This document shows, one piece after another, positions 25,772 to 35,045 of a DNA stretch of 64,000 bases. How positions within the stretch are numbered: position 1 is the stretch's first letter; each line of letters starts with the position of its first letter. Below the pieces are notes generated by a model that saw only the letters and a list, made by a program, of their open reading frames with translations, made no database searches and was not told where the DNA came from. The DNA comes from Duganella aceris. Its GTDB lineage: Bacteria > Pseudomonadota > Gammaproteobacteria > Burkholderiales > Burkholderiaceae_D. The DNA is taken from NCBI RefSeq assembly GCF_011090165.1, contig NZ_JAADJT010000002.1:124001-188000 (forward strand), written 5' to 3'. The translations under genes were made by a program, and so were the position numbers.

Positions 25772-26388
25772 ACACCGCCGAACAGACGCTGTTCCTGATC
25801 AAGACGCGCGGCCCGCAGACCGCGCAGCAGCTGGCCGCGCTGCTGGAACTGACCTCGATGGGCGCGCGCCGCCAGCTCGAAGCGTGGCAGGAGAAAGGCA
25901 TGGTCACCTACGAGGACGTGGCCGACAAGCCGGGCCGGCCGTCGCGCCGCTGGCTGCTGACCGAGGCCGGCCACGCCCGCTTCCCCGACCGCCACGCCGA
26001 CCTGACGCTGCAACTGATCGAGCAAGTCCGCACGCTGTTCGGCGAGGCCGGCCTGGATAAGCTGATCGACTCGCGCGAGACCATCAGCGAACAGCAATAC
26101 CGCCGCCACCTGGCCGGCGCCAGATCGCTGCCGGAACGGGTGACTGCGCTGGTGCAGGCGCGCAGCGCCGAAGGCTATATGGCCGAAGTCGAACAGCGCG
26201 ACGACGGCAGCCTGCTGCTGATCGAAAACCACTGCCCGATCTGCGCCGCCGCCAAACAGTGCCAACAGTTCTGCCGCTCCGAACTCGACGTCTTCCAGCG
26301 GGTGCTGGGCCCGGACTGTTCGGTCGGACGCGTCGAACACATGCTGGCCGGCGCGCGGCGTTGCGTTTATCTTATCAAGAAGGTGTAG
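25768..26388 (+). CDS. Winged-helix regulator with Cys-rich C-terminus (SufR-like)
   Basis: A 206-residue regulator. The N-terminal winged helix (QTAQQLAALLELTSMGARRQ, then DKPGRPSRRWLLTEAGH) matches the DeoR/ArsR-like family that includes SufR. The C-terminal half has a cysteine set in NHCPICAAAKQCQQFC, then further Cys in LGPDCSVGR and ARRCVYLI. This spacing suggests an iron-sulfur cluster or metal site used for sensing. It is coupled to the MFS gene and probably binds the repeat at 24509-24526. Cluster binding is inferred from the Cys pattern, not shown. Confidence 0.8.
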   Translation: MNTAEQTLFLIKTRGPQTAQQLAALLELTSMGARRQLEAWQEKGMVTYEDVADKPGRPSRRWLLTEAGHARFPDRHADLTLQLIEQVRTLFGEAGLDKLIDSRETISEQQYRRHLAGARSLPERVTALVQARSAEGYMAEVEQRDDGSLLLIENHCPICAAAKQCQQFCRSELDVFQRVLGPDCSVGRVEHMLAGARRCVYLIKKV

Positions 26389-26499
26389 GCAGGAGAATTC
26401 GCGCCGACGCCGTTACATTTTGATATGTTTGCACGCGCCGCAACTGGCACAATGGCGGCACGGCGCCTGCGCCATCTCTATAACCAACGGAAACCACTC

Positions 26500-27111
26500 A
26501 TGGCAAATTACCTGAACCGACTGGCCGCCGCGGCATTGCTGCTGGCCTGCGGCAGCGCTGCTGCGCAACTGGGCAATGGCGGCGGCACCTACGCCGGCGT
26601 CGACAAGATCAACATCAACCCGCCGGCGATCGTCGCCCAGTTCGTCGGCAACGCGCAGGCCCTGCTCAACGCCGACAAGACGCTGTTGGCTGCGGTGGGT
26701 CTGCCCGAGCTGGCGGCGAAAGCCGGCGCCGAAGCCGGCGCGCTGGCGCCGGACGCCACCCGCGCCCAGATCGAAAACGCCTTGAAGACGCAGTCGGACA
26801 GCGGCCAGGCGCTGGAGCAGCAACTGGCCAAGGCCAAGCTGGACGACGCCGCCAGGCTGCAGTTCAGCATGGGCATCGGCGACCTGGCGCGCGGCGTGAT
26901 CCAGTATGCCGGCATGTCGCGCGATTTGGTCGAGATGCGCAAGGCGATCAAGCCCGCAGGCGCCGCCGGCGCCTCCTCGATCTATCTGACCAAGGCGCTG
27001 CCCGGCGCGGTCAAGGAGCTGGGGCAGACGCTGAAAGCGGTGGTCGACTACGCCAAGGCCAACAACATCACGTTACCACCCGTAGCCGCCGAAGCACTGG
27101 CGCAGCTGTAA
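26500..27111 (+). CDS. Secreted hypothetical protein
   Basis: A 203-residue protein with a signal peptide (MANYLNRLAAAALLLACG...SAAAQ) and a helical Ala/Leu-rich mature part. No known motif is visible. The last 44 bases overlap the convergent GGDEF-EAL gene. Confidence 0.7.
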   Translation: MANYLNRLAAAALLLACGSAAAQLGNGGGTYAGVDKININPPAIVAQFVGNAQALLNADKTLLAAVGLPELAAKAGAEAGALAPDATRAQIENALKTQSDSGQALEQQLAKAKLDDAARLQFSMGIGDLARGVIQYAGMSRDLVEMRKAIKPAGAAGASSIYLTKALPGAVKELGQTLKAVVDYAKANNITLPPVAAEALAQL

Positions 27112-29728
27112 CCGGCGGCGGCAGCAACGTCAACAGCTGTTCCGGCGACACCGGACGGCTGAACAGATAACCCTGCATCTCGTCGCAGCCGTTGTCGCGC
27201 AGGAAGCTGCGCTGCTGTTCGGTTTCCACGCCTTCGGCGATGACGCGCAGCTTGAGGCGATGCGCCAGGCCGATGATGGAGCTGGCGATCGCCTCGTCGC
27301 CGCTGCTGCGGCCCAGGTCGCGCACAAAGGACTTGTCGATCTTGAGGGTGCTGATCGGGAACGACTTCAGCGCAGACAGGCTCGAGTAGCCGGTGCCGAA
27401 ATCATCGATCGACAGCGACACGCCCATCGCCCGCACCTCGGCCATCTTGGCCACGGCCTGCTGCAGGTCGCGCATGATCACGCCTTCGGTCACCTCCAGC
27501 TCCAGCCACTCCGGCGCCATGCCGCTGTCCTGCAGCGCCTGCGCCACCCGCTGCACCAGGCCCGATTCCTCGAACTGGCGCGGCGAGACGTTGACCGACA
27601 CCCGCAGCGGCGCCAGGCCGGCGCGCTGCCAGGCCTGGTTCTGCAGGCAGGCGGTGCGCAGCACCCAGTCGCCGAGCGCGATGATCATGCCGCTCTCCTC
27701 GGCCAGCGGGATGAAGCGGTCCGGCCCGATCACGCCGTGCTGCGGATGATCCCAGCGCACCAGCGCCTCGACCCCGAACACACTGCCGTCGCGCAGATCC
27801 ACCTTGGGCTGGTACAGCAGGCGGAACTGGCCCTCGTCCAGCGCGCAGCGCAAGCCCTCCAGCATCGTCAGCTTTTCCTCGATATGCGCGTTCATCTCGC
27901 TGGTGTAGAACTGGCAGTTGTTCTTGCCCAGGTCCTTGGCGCGGTACATCGCCGCGTCGGCGTGCATCAGCAGGGTCTCGGCGTCGCCGCCGTCGCCCGG
28001 ATAGACCGCGACACCGATGCTGCAGCTGACCTGCACATCCTGCCCGTTCAGCGACACCGGCCGCAGCACCGCTTCGCGCACCCGCTCCAGCACAGGCGCG
28101 GCGTCGCCGGCGCGCCCGCTGCCGTTCAGCAGCAGCACGAACTCGTCGCCGCCGAAGCGGCCCACCGTGTCGCCGGCGCGCAAACAGCCTTCCATCCGCG
28201 CCGCCACCACCTTCAGCAGCTCGTCGCCGGCGTTGTGGCCGAGGCCATCGTTGACCAGCTTGAAGCCGTCCAGGTCGATGAAGGCCACCAGCACCGCGCC
28301 GCCGCTGCGCTGCGCCTGGGCGATGGTCAGCTCCAGCCGGTCGGCGATCAGGATGCGGTTCGGCAGGCCGGTCAAGGTATCGTGGTGGGCCAGGTGCAGC
28401 ATGCGCGCCTCGGCCAGCTTGCGCTCCGAGATGTCGCGGATGATGGCGACCACGCCGTTCTCCACCGGCACCACCTGTTGGTGCAGCCAGCGCGCGCGGA
28501 TCTGCGGCAAGGTGTTTTCCCATTCCTGCTCGTGCACGCCGCCGTGGCGCATCGCATGCATCAGATGCCCGAACATGCCGTTGCTGCGCGCCTGCGGCAT
28601 GAAGCCGCACAAGGTCATGCCGCACAATTCCTGCTTGCTATGGCCGGTCATCTCCTCGGCGCGCTGGTTGGCGTCGACGATGACGAAGTCGACGATGTCG
28701 CCGGCGGCGTCGCGCACTTCGCGCATCACCAGGAAGGCGTCCAGGCTGGCCGCCGACGCCGCCGCGTAGGTTTCCTGCGCGCGCCGCACGTGGGCGCGGC
28801 TGCGCGCGCCCTGCCACGACCAGAGCCACAGCAACGCGGTGACGAACACCAGCACCGTGCTGGCGATCGCCGACTCCCACAGCTTCTCGCGCCGCATGCG
28901 TTCGAAGCCGGCCATCGGTTCATTTTCGTCCAGTCCCACCAGCACGTTCAGCGGCACGCCGTGCAACGGGCGCATGCCGCTGTAATTGCGCACGCCTTCC
29001 GGCAACTTCACCAGATCGTCCTGGGTGGTCACATGCTGGCCGAAGGTCAGCTGGTCGCCGATGCGCAGCGCGCGCACCACGCCGTCGGCGCCGACCAGGC
29101 CGAGCATGCCGTGCTCGCCGAGACGGCTGCGCTCATAGCTGCTGGTGAAATACGCCGGATCGGTTTCGACGATGACGATGCCGGCGAAATTGCCGTCGTC
29201 GTCGTCGAGACGGCGCGTGAAGTGCAGATGCCATTCGGTGTTGGCGACGTCGCGCAAGGCGTGGCTGACGTAGGTCGAGCCGCTGTCGCGCTCCTGGTGG
29301 AACTTGAAGTAGGACTGGTCGGCCACCGAGATCGACAGCGCGCGCGGATTGCTGGCCACCGTGATGCCGTTGCGGTCGACGATGCTGACCACGAACACCA
29401 CGCCCGGCGGCAGCAGGCCTTCGCGGCCCAGTTCCGGCAGCGCGCCCAGCGCGCCCTTGCGCTCGACCGCGTATTTCAGCACGCGCAGCGTCTGGTCGAT
29501 GCCGTCCAGGCTGCGCGCCACCTGCGCCTCGTAAGTGCCCAGCATTTCGCGCAGCGTGTCGGCGGCGGCCTCGCGCGCGTGCTCGCGCTCGGCGTCGATC
29601 TCGTGGAACGACACCACCCAGATCGCCACCAGCAGCAACAGCGCGAACAGCGGCAGCGAGAAGTGGGTATCCAGTCCCCTGCGCATCCAGCGCGCGCGCA
29701 GCGTGTCCTGCTTGCCGCCGTTGTTCAT
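27068..29728 (-). CDS. Membrane GGDEF-EAL protein with periplasmic CACHE-like sensor
   Basis: An 886-residue c-di-GMP enzyme. Membrane helix at ~22-42, a periplasmic double-CACHE-like sensor (~55-285, with VVSIVDRNGITVASNPRAL), a second helix (~290-308), PAS (~325-440), GGDEF and EAL. The cyclase motif GGDEF is intact (526-530) with an RxxD inhibitory site (RAGD) before it. The phosphodiesterase motif EAL (654-656), EVTEG, DDFGTGYSSL and AEGVET are also intact, so both activities are possible. Its start overlaps the stop of the PstS-like gene (ATGA); with that gene and the porin it forms an operon. Confidence 0.92.
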   Translation of the reverse strand: MNNGGKQDTLRARWMRRGLDTHFSLPLFALLLLVAIWVVSFHEIDAEREHAREAAADTLREMLGTYEAQVARSLDGIDQTLRVLKYAVERKGALGALPELGREGLLPPGVVFVVSIVDRNGITVASNPRALSISVADQSYFKFHQERDSGSTYVSHALRDVANTEWHLHFTRRLDDDDGNFAGIVIVETDPAYFTSSYERSRLGEHGMLGLVGADGVVRALRIGDQLTFGQHVTTQDDLVKLPEGVRNYSGMRPLHGVPLNVLVGLDENEPMAGFERMRREKLWESAIASTVLVFVTALLWLWSWQGARSRAHVRRAQETYAAASAASLDAFLVMREVRDAAGDIVDFVIVDANQRAEEMTGHSKQELCGMTLCGFMPQARSNGMFGHLMHAMRHGGVHEQEWENTLPQIRARWLHQQVVPVENGVVAIIRDISERKLAEARMLHLAHHDTLTGLPNRILIADRLELTIAQAQRSGGAVLVAFIDLDGFKLVNDGLGHNAGDELLKVVAARMEGCLRAGDTVGRFGGDEFVLLLNGSGRAGDAAPVLERVREAVLRPVSLNGQDVQVSCSIGVAVYPGDGGDAETLLMHADAAMYRAKDLGKNNCQFYTSEMNAHIEEKLTMLEGLRCALDEGQFRLLYQPKVDLRDGSVFGVEALVRWDHPQHGVIGPDRFIPLAEESGMIIALGDWVLRTACLQNQAWQRAGLAPLRVSVNVSPRQFEESGLVQRVAQALQDSGMAPEWLELEVTEGVIMRDLQQAVAKMAEVRAMGVSLSIDDFGTGYSSLSALKSFPISTLKIDKSFVRDLGRSSGDEAIASSIIGLAHRLKLRVIAEGVETEQQRSFLRDNGCDEMQGYLFSRPVSPEQLLTLLPPPVTAAPVLRRLRVVT

Positions 29729-30156
29729 CGCGCCACCTGCACGGTCACCGCCTTGACGCTGGCGTCCAGCGCGGCGCGGTCGATGTAGCCGATCATGGAC
29801 GGATTGTCGGCCACCATTTTCCGCACGGCGGCGCTGCTCGCCAGCTCGCGCGGCGGCTGGCCGCGGCCGGTGAACACCATCTTGGTCCAGTAAGCCTTCA
29901 TCAGCGCCGGCGACTTGCCCGCCATGACGCTGTAGAACTCATTGCGCAGCGGGCTGCCGAGCGGCAGGTCCAGCGCCACCGCCGGCTCGCCGTCGGGGAA
30001 GCGGCCGGTCTGCGCCAGGAAGATATCGGTCACCTGGTCGGGTCGCAGCGCGCTCACCGGACTGCGGGCCGAAACGATCACCACCAGCTCCGCCGCGCCG
30101 GCCATGCCGCTCGACAGCAGCAGGCAGGCCAGCATATTCATCAGAAGTATCCTCAT
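29725..30156 (-). CDS. Small PstS-like periplasmic substrate-binding protein
   Basis: A 143-residue secreted protein, with signal peptide MRILLMNMLACLLLSSGMAG. The mature part (LVVIVSARSPVSALRPDQVT, GQPPRELASSAAVRKMVADN, GYIDRAALD) resembles one lobe of phosphate-type binding proteins, but it is about half the usual length. The start at 30156 has GAGG before it; a GTG at 30165 is less likely. It sits between a porin-like protein and a GGDEF-EAL enzyme and may deliver a ligand signal to the CACHE-like sensor. Confidence 0.78.
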   Translation of the reverse strand: MRILLMNMLACLLLSSGMAGAAELVVIVSARSPVSALRPDQVTDIFLAQTGRFPDGEPAVALDLPLGSPLRNEFYSVMAGKSPALMKAYWTKMVFTGRGQPPRELASSAAVRKMVADNPSMIGYIDRAALDASVKAVTVQVAR

Positions 30157-30166
30157 CGCGGCCACC

Positions 30167-31429
30167 TCAGAACACGAAGTCGAGCGCGGCGCTCAACACG
30201 GTGACCGGCCGGCCGGAGCGGAACTCCGGTTGCACGTTGATGAAGGTGCCGTTCGATCCCCGCTGCGGCGTGATGCGATCGTACTGCAGCTTGAGCGCAT
30301 AGTTCGGATGCAGATCCCAGCGCACGCCGGCGGTGATGCTGCGCTGGTGCGAGATGGTGGCCAGCAGCTGGTTCAGGCCGGCGTTGAGCTGCGCGGCGGG
30401 AACCGCCAGCTGCGGCGGCAAGGCCGCCAGGTCCAGGCCGTCCACATGGATCGCGGTGTTGGCGCGCACCGCCGAGTAGGCCAGGTAAGGCGTGAAGTCG
30501 TGCACGCGATAGCCGGCGCTCAGGTAGGCGGCGGTCTTGTCGCCCAGGTAGGAGCGCGCGTTCATGCGGCCGATCTCGCCCATGAAGAACCACTCGCCAG
30601 GATCGTAGTTGAAGCCGAGCGAGCCGACGTCGGCGCGCTTGGCGTTGACTTCATAGCGCTCGGCCAAGGCCGCGCCCTGTGGCCCGAACATGCGCAGACC
30701 GTCGAACAGCTCGCGCGCCAGGCCGACGCTGAGCACCGTGGTGAGGAAACTGGCGCGCAGCGTCAGCGCGCCGGCGGTGGTGATGTTGGACAGGCCGGTC
30801 AGCGAGCGCGCCTGGGCGCGCGCCGTCGACGAGATCGAAATGTCGGTGCGGCCGAAAAAGACCTGGGTGACGTTGTTGGCGTCGCCGGCGCGCCAGCGGT
30901 AGCTGGCGTCGACGCCGTCGCTGTTGCTGATCGGGATGGCGCCGTACAACTCCACCGGCGGGCGCACCCACGGCAGCGCATAGCCGGCCTTGCGGTAGTC
31001 GCCGGTCAGGAACATCGGCAGCGCGATGCGGCCCAGGCGCACGCTCAGGTCCGGGGTCGCCTGGTACTTGATGTTGGCCCACTCAAACTGCGGCTTGTAG
31101 CCACCTTGCAGCCGGCGCTCGGATACCAGTTGCACCACCGCCGACCACTGACTGTCCAGCTGCACACCCAGCTGCATGCCGATGCGGCTGTCGACGGCCG
31201 GACTCCAGGCGCGGCTATGGCCGGCGTCGCCGGGATTGACCACGTTGGCCGTGAAGTCCGCTCCGTCCTCGCTGCTGTGCACCACGCCCAGCGTGCCATA
31301 GCCGCCGAAGCTCCAGCGCGGCGAAGCGTCGTCGCCGGCCGGTTCGGCCGCGACGGCGATGCGGCAGCCCAGCAGCAACGTCGCCGCCAGTGTGACGCTC
31401 AACCTCAACGGTGGAAAAACTTTGGTCAT
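30167..31429 (-). CDS. Outer-membrane porin-like beta-barrel protein
   Basis: A 420-residue protein with a signal peptide (MTKVFPPLRLSVTLAATLLL, then AVAAEP) and alternating beta-strand pattern ending in the aromatic residue typical of outer-membrane barrels (SAALDFVF). It is the first gene of an operon with the PstS-like protein and the GGDEF-EAL enzyme. AGGA precedes the start. It may admit or bind a ligand that the downstream proteins sense; the ligand is unknown. Confidence 0.8.
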   Translation of the reverse strand: MTKVFPPLRLSVTLAATLLLGCRIAVAAEPAGDDASPRWSFGGYGTLGVVHSSEDGADFTANVVNPGDAGHSRAWSPAVDSRIGMQLGVQLDSQWSAVVQLVSERRLQGGYKPQFEWANIKYQATPDLSVRLGRIALPMFLTGDYRKAGYALPWVRPPVELYGAIPISNSDGVDASYRWRAGDANNVTQVFFGRTDISISSTARAQARSLTGLSNITTAGALTLRASFLTTVLSVGLARELFDGLRMFGPQGAALAERYEVNAKRADVGSLGFNYDPGEWFFMGEIGRMNARSYLGDKTAAYLSAGYRVHDFTPYLAYSAVRANTAIHVDGLDLAALPPQLAVPAAQLNAGLNQLLATISHQRSITAGVRWDLHPNYALKLQYDRITPQRGSNGTFINVQPEFRSGRPVTVLSAALDFVF

Positions 31430-31770
31430 TCGTGTTCCTGTCTATCTGCGTACGGCAAGCCCTGTGTCCCGAATGTGCGCGCGAGCGCATGCGTTCCGCG
31501 CACGCGGAGCGTCTGTCTTGACCAGGTGGGAGTGTGTCGGGGGCACGGAGCCGGGGTGCCGTTCCGAAGAACTTATTCGGATACATGAACTTTATACTGC
31601 TCTACGGCAACTGTCGATCAGTTAACGCGATTTATCGAAAATACTCTCAGAAAATCACACTTTTCGCTATTTTTAAAACAACTAACATAGCAAAAAATTA
31701 TCTGATCCATTGTCCAAATTTCCATCTTGAGCAATCGCTTATTGCCTGTTAAATAAATTGCGGATATTAT
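31430..31770. other. Intergenic region between the porin operon and fur
   Basis: About 340 bases with no gene. The half next to fur (31570-31770) is markedly AT-rich compared with its surroundings. A weak promoter for fur (TTGAGC 31727-31732, 17 bases, TAAATA 31750-31755) is plausible. No convincing promoter was found for the porin operon. Confidence 0.5.
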
Positions 31771-31789
31771 GAGAATAAGAATCATTATC
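31771..31789. promoter_or_regulatory. Fur box upstream of fur
   Basis: GAGAATAAGAATCATTATC matches 16 of 19 positions of the Fur consensus. It lies 13 bases before the fur ATG, so Fur probably represses its own gene when iron is plentiful. Confidence 0.82.
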
Positions 31790-31802
31790 AATTATGGAGC
31801 CC

Positions 31803-32261
31803 ATGGATATCCCTCAAGAGTTGCGCAAGCTCGGCCTGAAGGCCACCCTGCCCCGCCTGCGCATCCTGCAGCTGTTTCAGGAATCGAAAAGCAAGCATCT
31901 GAACGCCGACGACGTTTATCGCCTGCTGCACGACGAGCATATCGACATGGGCCTGGCCACCGTGTATCGCGTGCTGATGCAGTTCGCCGACGCCGGCATC
32001 CTGATCCGCCGCCATTTCGAATCGGTGGCCTCGGTGTTTGAATTGAACGAAGGCGGCCACCACGACCATCTGATCTGCACCAACTGCGGCCGCATGGAGG
32101 AATTCCTCGACGCCGAGATCGAGGCGCGCCAGGAGGCGGTGGCCAAGGAACGCAACTTCGTGCTGCACGAGCACTCGCTGTCGCTGTACGGCTTTTGCGG
32201 CGACTGCGCGGCCAATATCAAGCCGCTGTCCGGCGTTAAGAAGCAGCTGCGGCGTTCTTGA
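31803..32261 (+). CDS. fur: Ferric uptake regulator
   Basis: A 152-residue Fur protein. The DNA-binding helix is in LATVYRVLMQFADAG. The regulatory metal motif HHDHLICTNC gives His86, His87 and His89 with Cys92 and Cys95, and the second cysteine pair (Cys132, Cys135 in CGDC) completes the structural zinc site. The ATG at 31803 has GGAG five bases upstream; an ATG at 31794 lacks it. A Fur box just upstream implies autoregulation. Its end overlaps the convergent LysR gene by 26 bases. Confidence 0.92.
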   Translation: MDIPQELRKLGLKATLPRLRILQLFQESKSKHLNADDVYRLLHDEHIDMGLATVYRVLMQFADAGILIRRHFESVASVFELNEGGHHDHLICTNCGRMEEFLDAEIEARQEAVAKERNFVLHEHSLSLYGFCGDCAANIKPLSGVKKQLRRS

Positions 32262-33141
32262 ACAGCGTTTCGACGAAATCGACGAACACCTTGATCCGGG
32301 CCGCGCGCTGATGGCGCTGCGGGTATAGCACCGACACATCCGGGCCCGCCACCCGCCACGGCTCCAGCAGCGGCACCAGCGCGCCGCTGCGCAGCGGTTC
32401 CAGCAGCGACACCGTCAGGTGCTGCACGATGCCGCCGCCCTGCTGCGCCATGTCGATCAGCGATTCCACATGGTCCATCGCCACCGCGCCGCGCGGCGTG
32501 GCGCTGAACGGCTGGCCGTCCTGCTGGAAACGCCACGGCCGCAGCTGGCGCGCTTTCGGATAGACGAAGTTCAGGCAGGGAAAGCGGTCCAGCTGGTCCG
32601 GGTGCTCCGGCCGGCCGTGGCGGGTGATGAACTCCGGCGACGCGCAGCATATATAGTCGTTCTTGAAGATGGCGCGCCCGACCAGCGCCGAATCGGGCAA
32701 CTCGCCGATGCGCAGCATCACGTCCACGCCCTCGTCGATCATGTCGATCAGGCGGTCGCTGGCCGACAGGCGCACGCTCAGTTCCGGATGCGCCGCCAGG
32801 AAGCGCGGCAGCGCCGGGGCCACGAAGCGGCGCGCCAGGATGTCCGGCATGTCGACCCGCAGGCTGCCGCGCGCCTGCTGCTGGGCGTCGCCCATGCTGG
32901 CCTCCAGCTCATCCATGTCCTCCAGCAGGCGGCGCGCCTGTTCGACGCAGCGCCGGCCTTCGTCGGTCAGCGACATGCTGCGCGTGGTGCGGTTCAGCAG
33001 CCGCGCGCCGAAGTGCGCCTCCAGCACGCCGATCTGGTGGGTCACGGACGAGGTGGAAATCCCCAGCTTGGCCGCCGCGCGGCTGAAGCCGCCGGCGTCG
33101 ACCACGGCGCAAAAAACCTTCAAGGCATCCAGACGATCCAT
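32236..33141 (-). CDS. LysR-family regulator
   Basis: A 301-residue LysR regulator. Helix-turn-helix at the N-terminus (GFSRAAAKLGISTSSVTHQI), then the substrate-binding fold. An AAAGGGG ribosome site precedes the start. It is divergent from the oxidoreductase at 33263 with 121 bases between, so that gene is its likely target. The intergenic region carries two copies of ACTGCATGC (33185-33193 and 33232-33240). Confidence 0.9.
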   Translation of the reverse strand: MDRLDALKVFCAVVDAGGFSRAAAKLGISTSSVTHQIGVLEAHFGARLLNRTTRSMSLTDEGRRCVEQARRLLEDMDELEASMGDAQQQARGSLRVDMPDILARRFVAPALPRFLAAHPELSVRLSASDRLIDMIDEGVDVMLRIGELPDSALVGRAIFKNDYICCASPEFITRHGRPEHPDQLDRFPCLNFVYPKARQLRPWRFQQDGQPFSATPRGAVAMDHVESLIDMAQQGGGIVQHLTVSLLEPLRSGALVPLLEPWRVAGPDVSVLYPQRHQRAARIKVFVDFVETLFKNAAAAS

Positions 33142-33262
33142 CGCGTTCCCCTTTTAACAACGCCATTATTCACGATTCAGGGATACTGCATGCGATCCGG
33201 CCCGGTTTTTCTTTGCGCCGCCCCGCTCTAGACTGCATGCATCAACCAACCAGGAGCTCATC

Positions 33263-34264
33263 ATGCAAGCAGTCGTACTTACCAACTTCGGCGCCCCGCT
33301 CGCCGACCAGCGGATCGAACCTCCCGTCGCCGGCCCCGGCCAGGTGCTGGTGCGGGTCTGCGCCAGCGGCGTCAATCCGCTCGACACCAAGATCGCCGCC
33401 GGCAAGGCCGATCACGCCCAGGCCCGGTTGCCGGCGGTGCTGGGCATCGACCTGGCCGGCGTGGTCGACAGCGTCGGCGCCGGGGTCGACGGCTACGCCG
33501 CCGGCGACCGGGTCTACGGCATGACCGGCGGCATCGGCGGCGTGCCAGGCTCGCTGGCCGAATACGCGGCGGTGGACGCCCGCCTGCTGGCGCACATGCC
33601 GCCGTCGATGACGATGCGCGAAGCGGCAGCGCTGCCGCTGATCTTCATCACCGCATGGGAAGGCCTGGTCGACCGCGCACATCTTGGCAACGGCGCGTCC
33701 AGGACGGTGCTGGTGCATGGTGGCGCGGGCGGCGTCGGACACATGGCGGTGCAGCTGGCGGCGGCGCTGGGCGCCACCGTCTACGCCACCGGCAGCGCCG
33801 GACAGCGCGAGGTCATCGAAGCCATGGGCGCCACCTTCATCGACTACCGCGCCACCGGCGTCGAGGAATACGTGCGGCGTTACACCGACGGCGAAGGCTT
33901 CGACATCGTCTACGACACGGTCGGCGGCGCGACGCTGGACGCGTCGTTCCGCGCCGCGCGCGCGTATCACGGCCACGTGGTGAGCTGCCTGGGCTGGGGC
34001 ACCCACGCGCTGGCGCCGTTGTCGTTCCGCGCCGCGACCTATTCCGGCGTGTTCACGCTGCTGCCGTTGCTGTCGGGCCGGGGCCGCGCGCATCACGGCG
34101 AGATCATGAAGGAAGCCGGCGCGCTGTACGCCGCCGGCAAACTGAAAGTGATGCTGGATCCGGCCGTCTACGCGCTGGACGCGGCCGGTGTCGGCGCCGC
34201 CCACGCCGCGCTGATCGACGGCACGGCGCGCGGCAAGGTGGTGGTGGAAGTGGCTAAGGCGTAA
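33263..34264 (+). CDS. Quinone oxidoreductase-like MDR-family protein
   Basis: A 333-residue medium-chain dehydrogenase/reductase of the zinc-free quinone-reductase type. The N-terminal GroES-like fold (VRVCASGVNPLDTKIAAG, LGIDLAGVVDSVG) is followed by the NADPH-binding motif VHGGAGGVGHMAVQLA. It probably reduces quinones or reactive carbonyls. AGGAG precedes the ATG. It is controlled most likely by the divergent LysR gene. Confidence 0.88.
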   Translation: MQAVVLTNFGAPLADQRIEPPVAGPGQVLVRVCASGVNPLDTKIAAGKADHAQARLPAVLGIDLAGVVDSVGAGVDGYAAGDRVYGMTGGIGGVPGSLAEYAAVDARLLAHMPPSMTMREAAALPLIFITAWEGLVDRAHLGNGASRTVLVHGGAGGVGHMAVQLAAALGATVYATGSAGQREVIEAMGATFIDYRATGVEEYVRRYTDGEGFDIVYDTVGGATLDASFRAARAYHGHVVSCLGWGTHALAPLSFRAATYSGVFTLLPLLSGRGRAHHGEIMKEAGALYAAGKLKVMLDPAVYALDAAGVGAAHAALIDGTARGKVVVEVAKA

Positions 34265-34919
34265 GCGTATCGGCCTCGCCGAAGGACTTGGGCGGGGCGA
34301 AGCGCATGCCCGGATTGGTGAACATCTTCACCGGCCGGGTCTTGTCGTTCCTGATGAAGCCGAACTGGCCGGGATCGTACTGGAAGCGGCCGGCCTCGTT
34401 GACGATGGAGATGCCGCCCTCGCTCACATGGACGTGCAGGCCGGGATCGAGGCCGGGCGACGGGTCGACATCGCCCTTGCCGCTCAGGTATTCGAGGAAG
34501 AAGGTGGTGCCGCGTATGCCGATGGTGGCGCTCGGCGTCTTCAGCGCGAACTTTTCCTTGCTACGCTTGCCGAGGATGCCGGTGACCGAGCGCAGGCCGC
34601 CCTTGACCAGCGTGAACGCGGCGCGGTCGGCGTCGGGCTTGTCGGCGTCGAAGGAAAACTGGTCGATGACGACGGTGGAGCCGGGCTTGAGGGTCAACTC
34701 GCTGTTGTCGATCAAACGCACCAGCGCATAGGCGCCGGCGGCGGTGGTCAGCGTGTCGCCGCTTTCCACCTCCGACCTGGCCTGCAGCGGCTTGACCGCG
34801 CCGGATGCCGAGCGCGCGCTCATCGCGCCACTGGCCTGCACCACCACACCGGCCACCTGCGCCGCCGAAGCCGCGCCACTCAACAGCAGCAGCGCCGCCA
34901 CAACACAACGAATCCGCAT
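34254..34919 (-). CDS. FecR-domain secreted protein
   Basis: A 221-residue protein with a signal peptide (MRIRCVVAALLLLSGAASAA) and a FecR-type domain: GDTLTTAAGAYALVRLIDNS, GSTVVIDQF and the ATIGIRGTTFFLEY turn. Such soluble FecR-domain proteins are secreted or periplasmic, and are distinct from the sigma-factor partner FecR. No sigma factor lies nearby. The start at 34919 gives a normal signal peptide. Its end overlaps the plus-strand oxidoreductase by 11 bases. Confidence 0.82.
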   Translation of the reverse strand: MRIRCVVAALLLLSGAASAAQVAGVVVQASGAMSARSASGAVKPLQARSEVESGDTLTTAAGAYALVRLIDNSELTLKPGSTVVIDQFSFDADKPDADRAAFTLVKGGLRSVTGILGKRSKEKFALKTPSATIGIRGTTFFLEYLSGKGDVDPSPGLDPGLHVHVSEGGISIVNEAGRFQYDPGQFGFIRNDKTRPVKMFTNPGMRFAPPKSFGEADTLTP

Positions 34920-35045
34920 ACAACACCCTGGCAAAATTTGAACGGGTATTTATACCACGGATGCGCCCAGATGGTCGGCGCTTGCACCACCCGGTGCGCC
35001 GGGCCGCGGCCGCCGACGCTAAACGGCATAAATCATTTATCCGTT

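Noticed and set aside
27260..29788. Open frame of 842 codons on the plus strand
   Set aside because: Shadow of the GGDEF-EAL gene on the other strand; no domain or ribosome site.
34254..34919. FecR-domain gene as part of an iron sigma-factor system
   Set aside because: No ECF sigma factor or TonB receptor lies nearby; the protein has a signal peptide and no membrane helix, unlike regulatory FecR.
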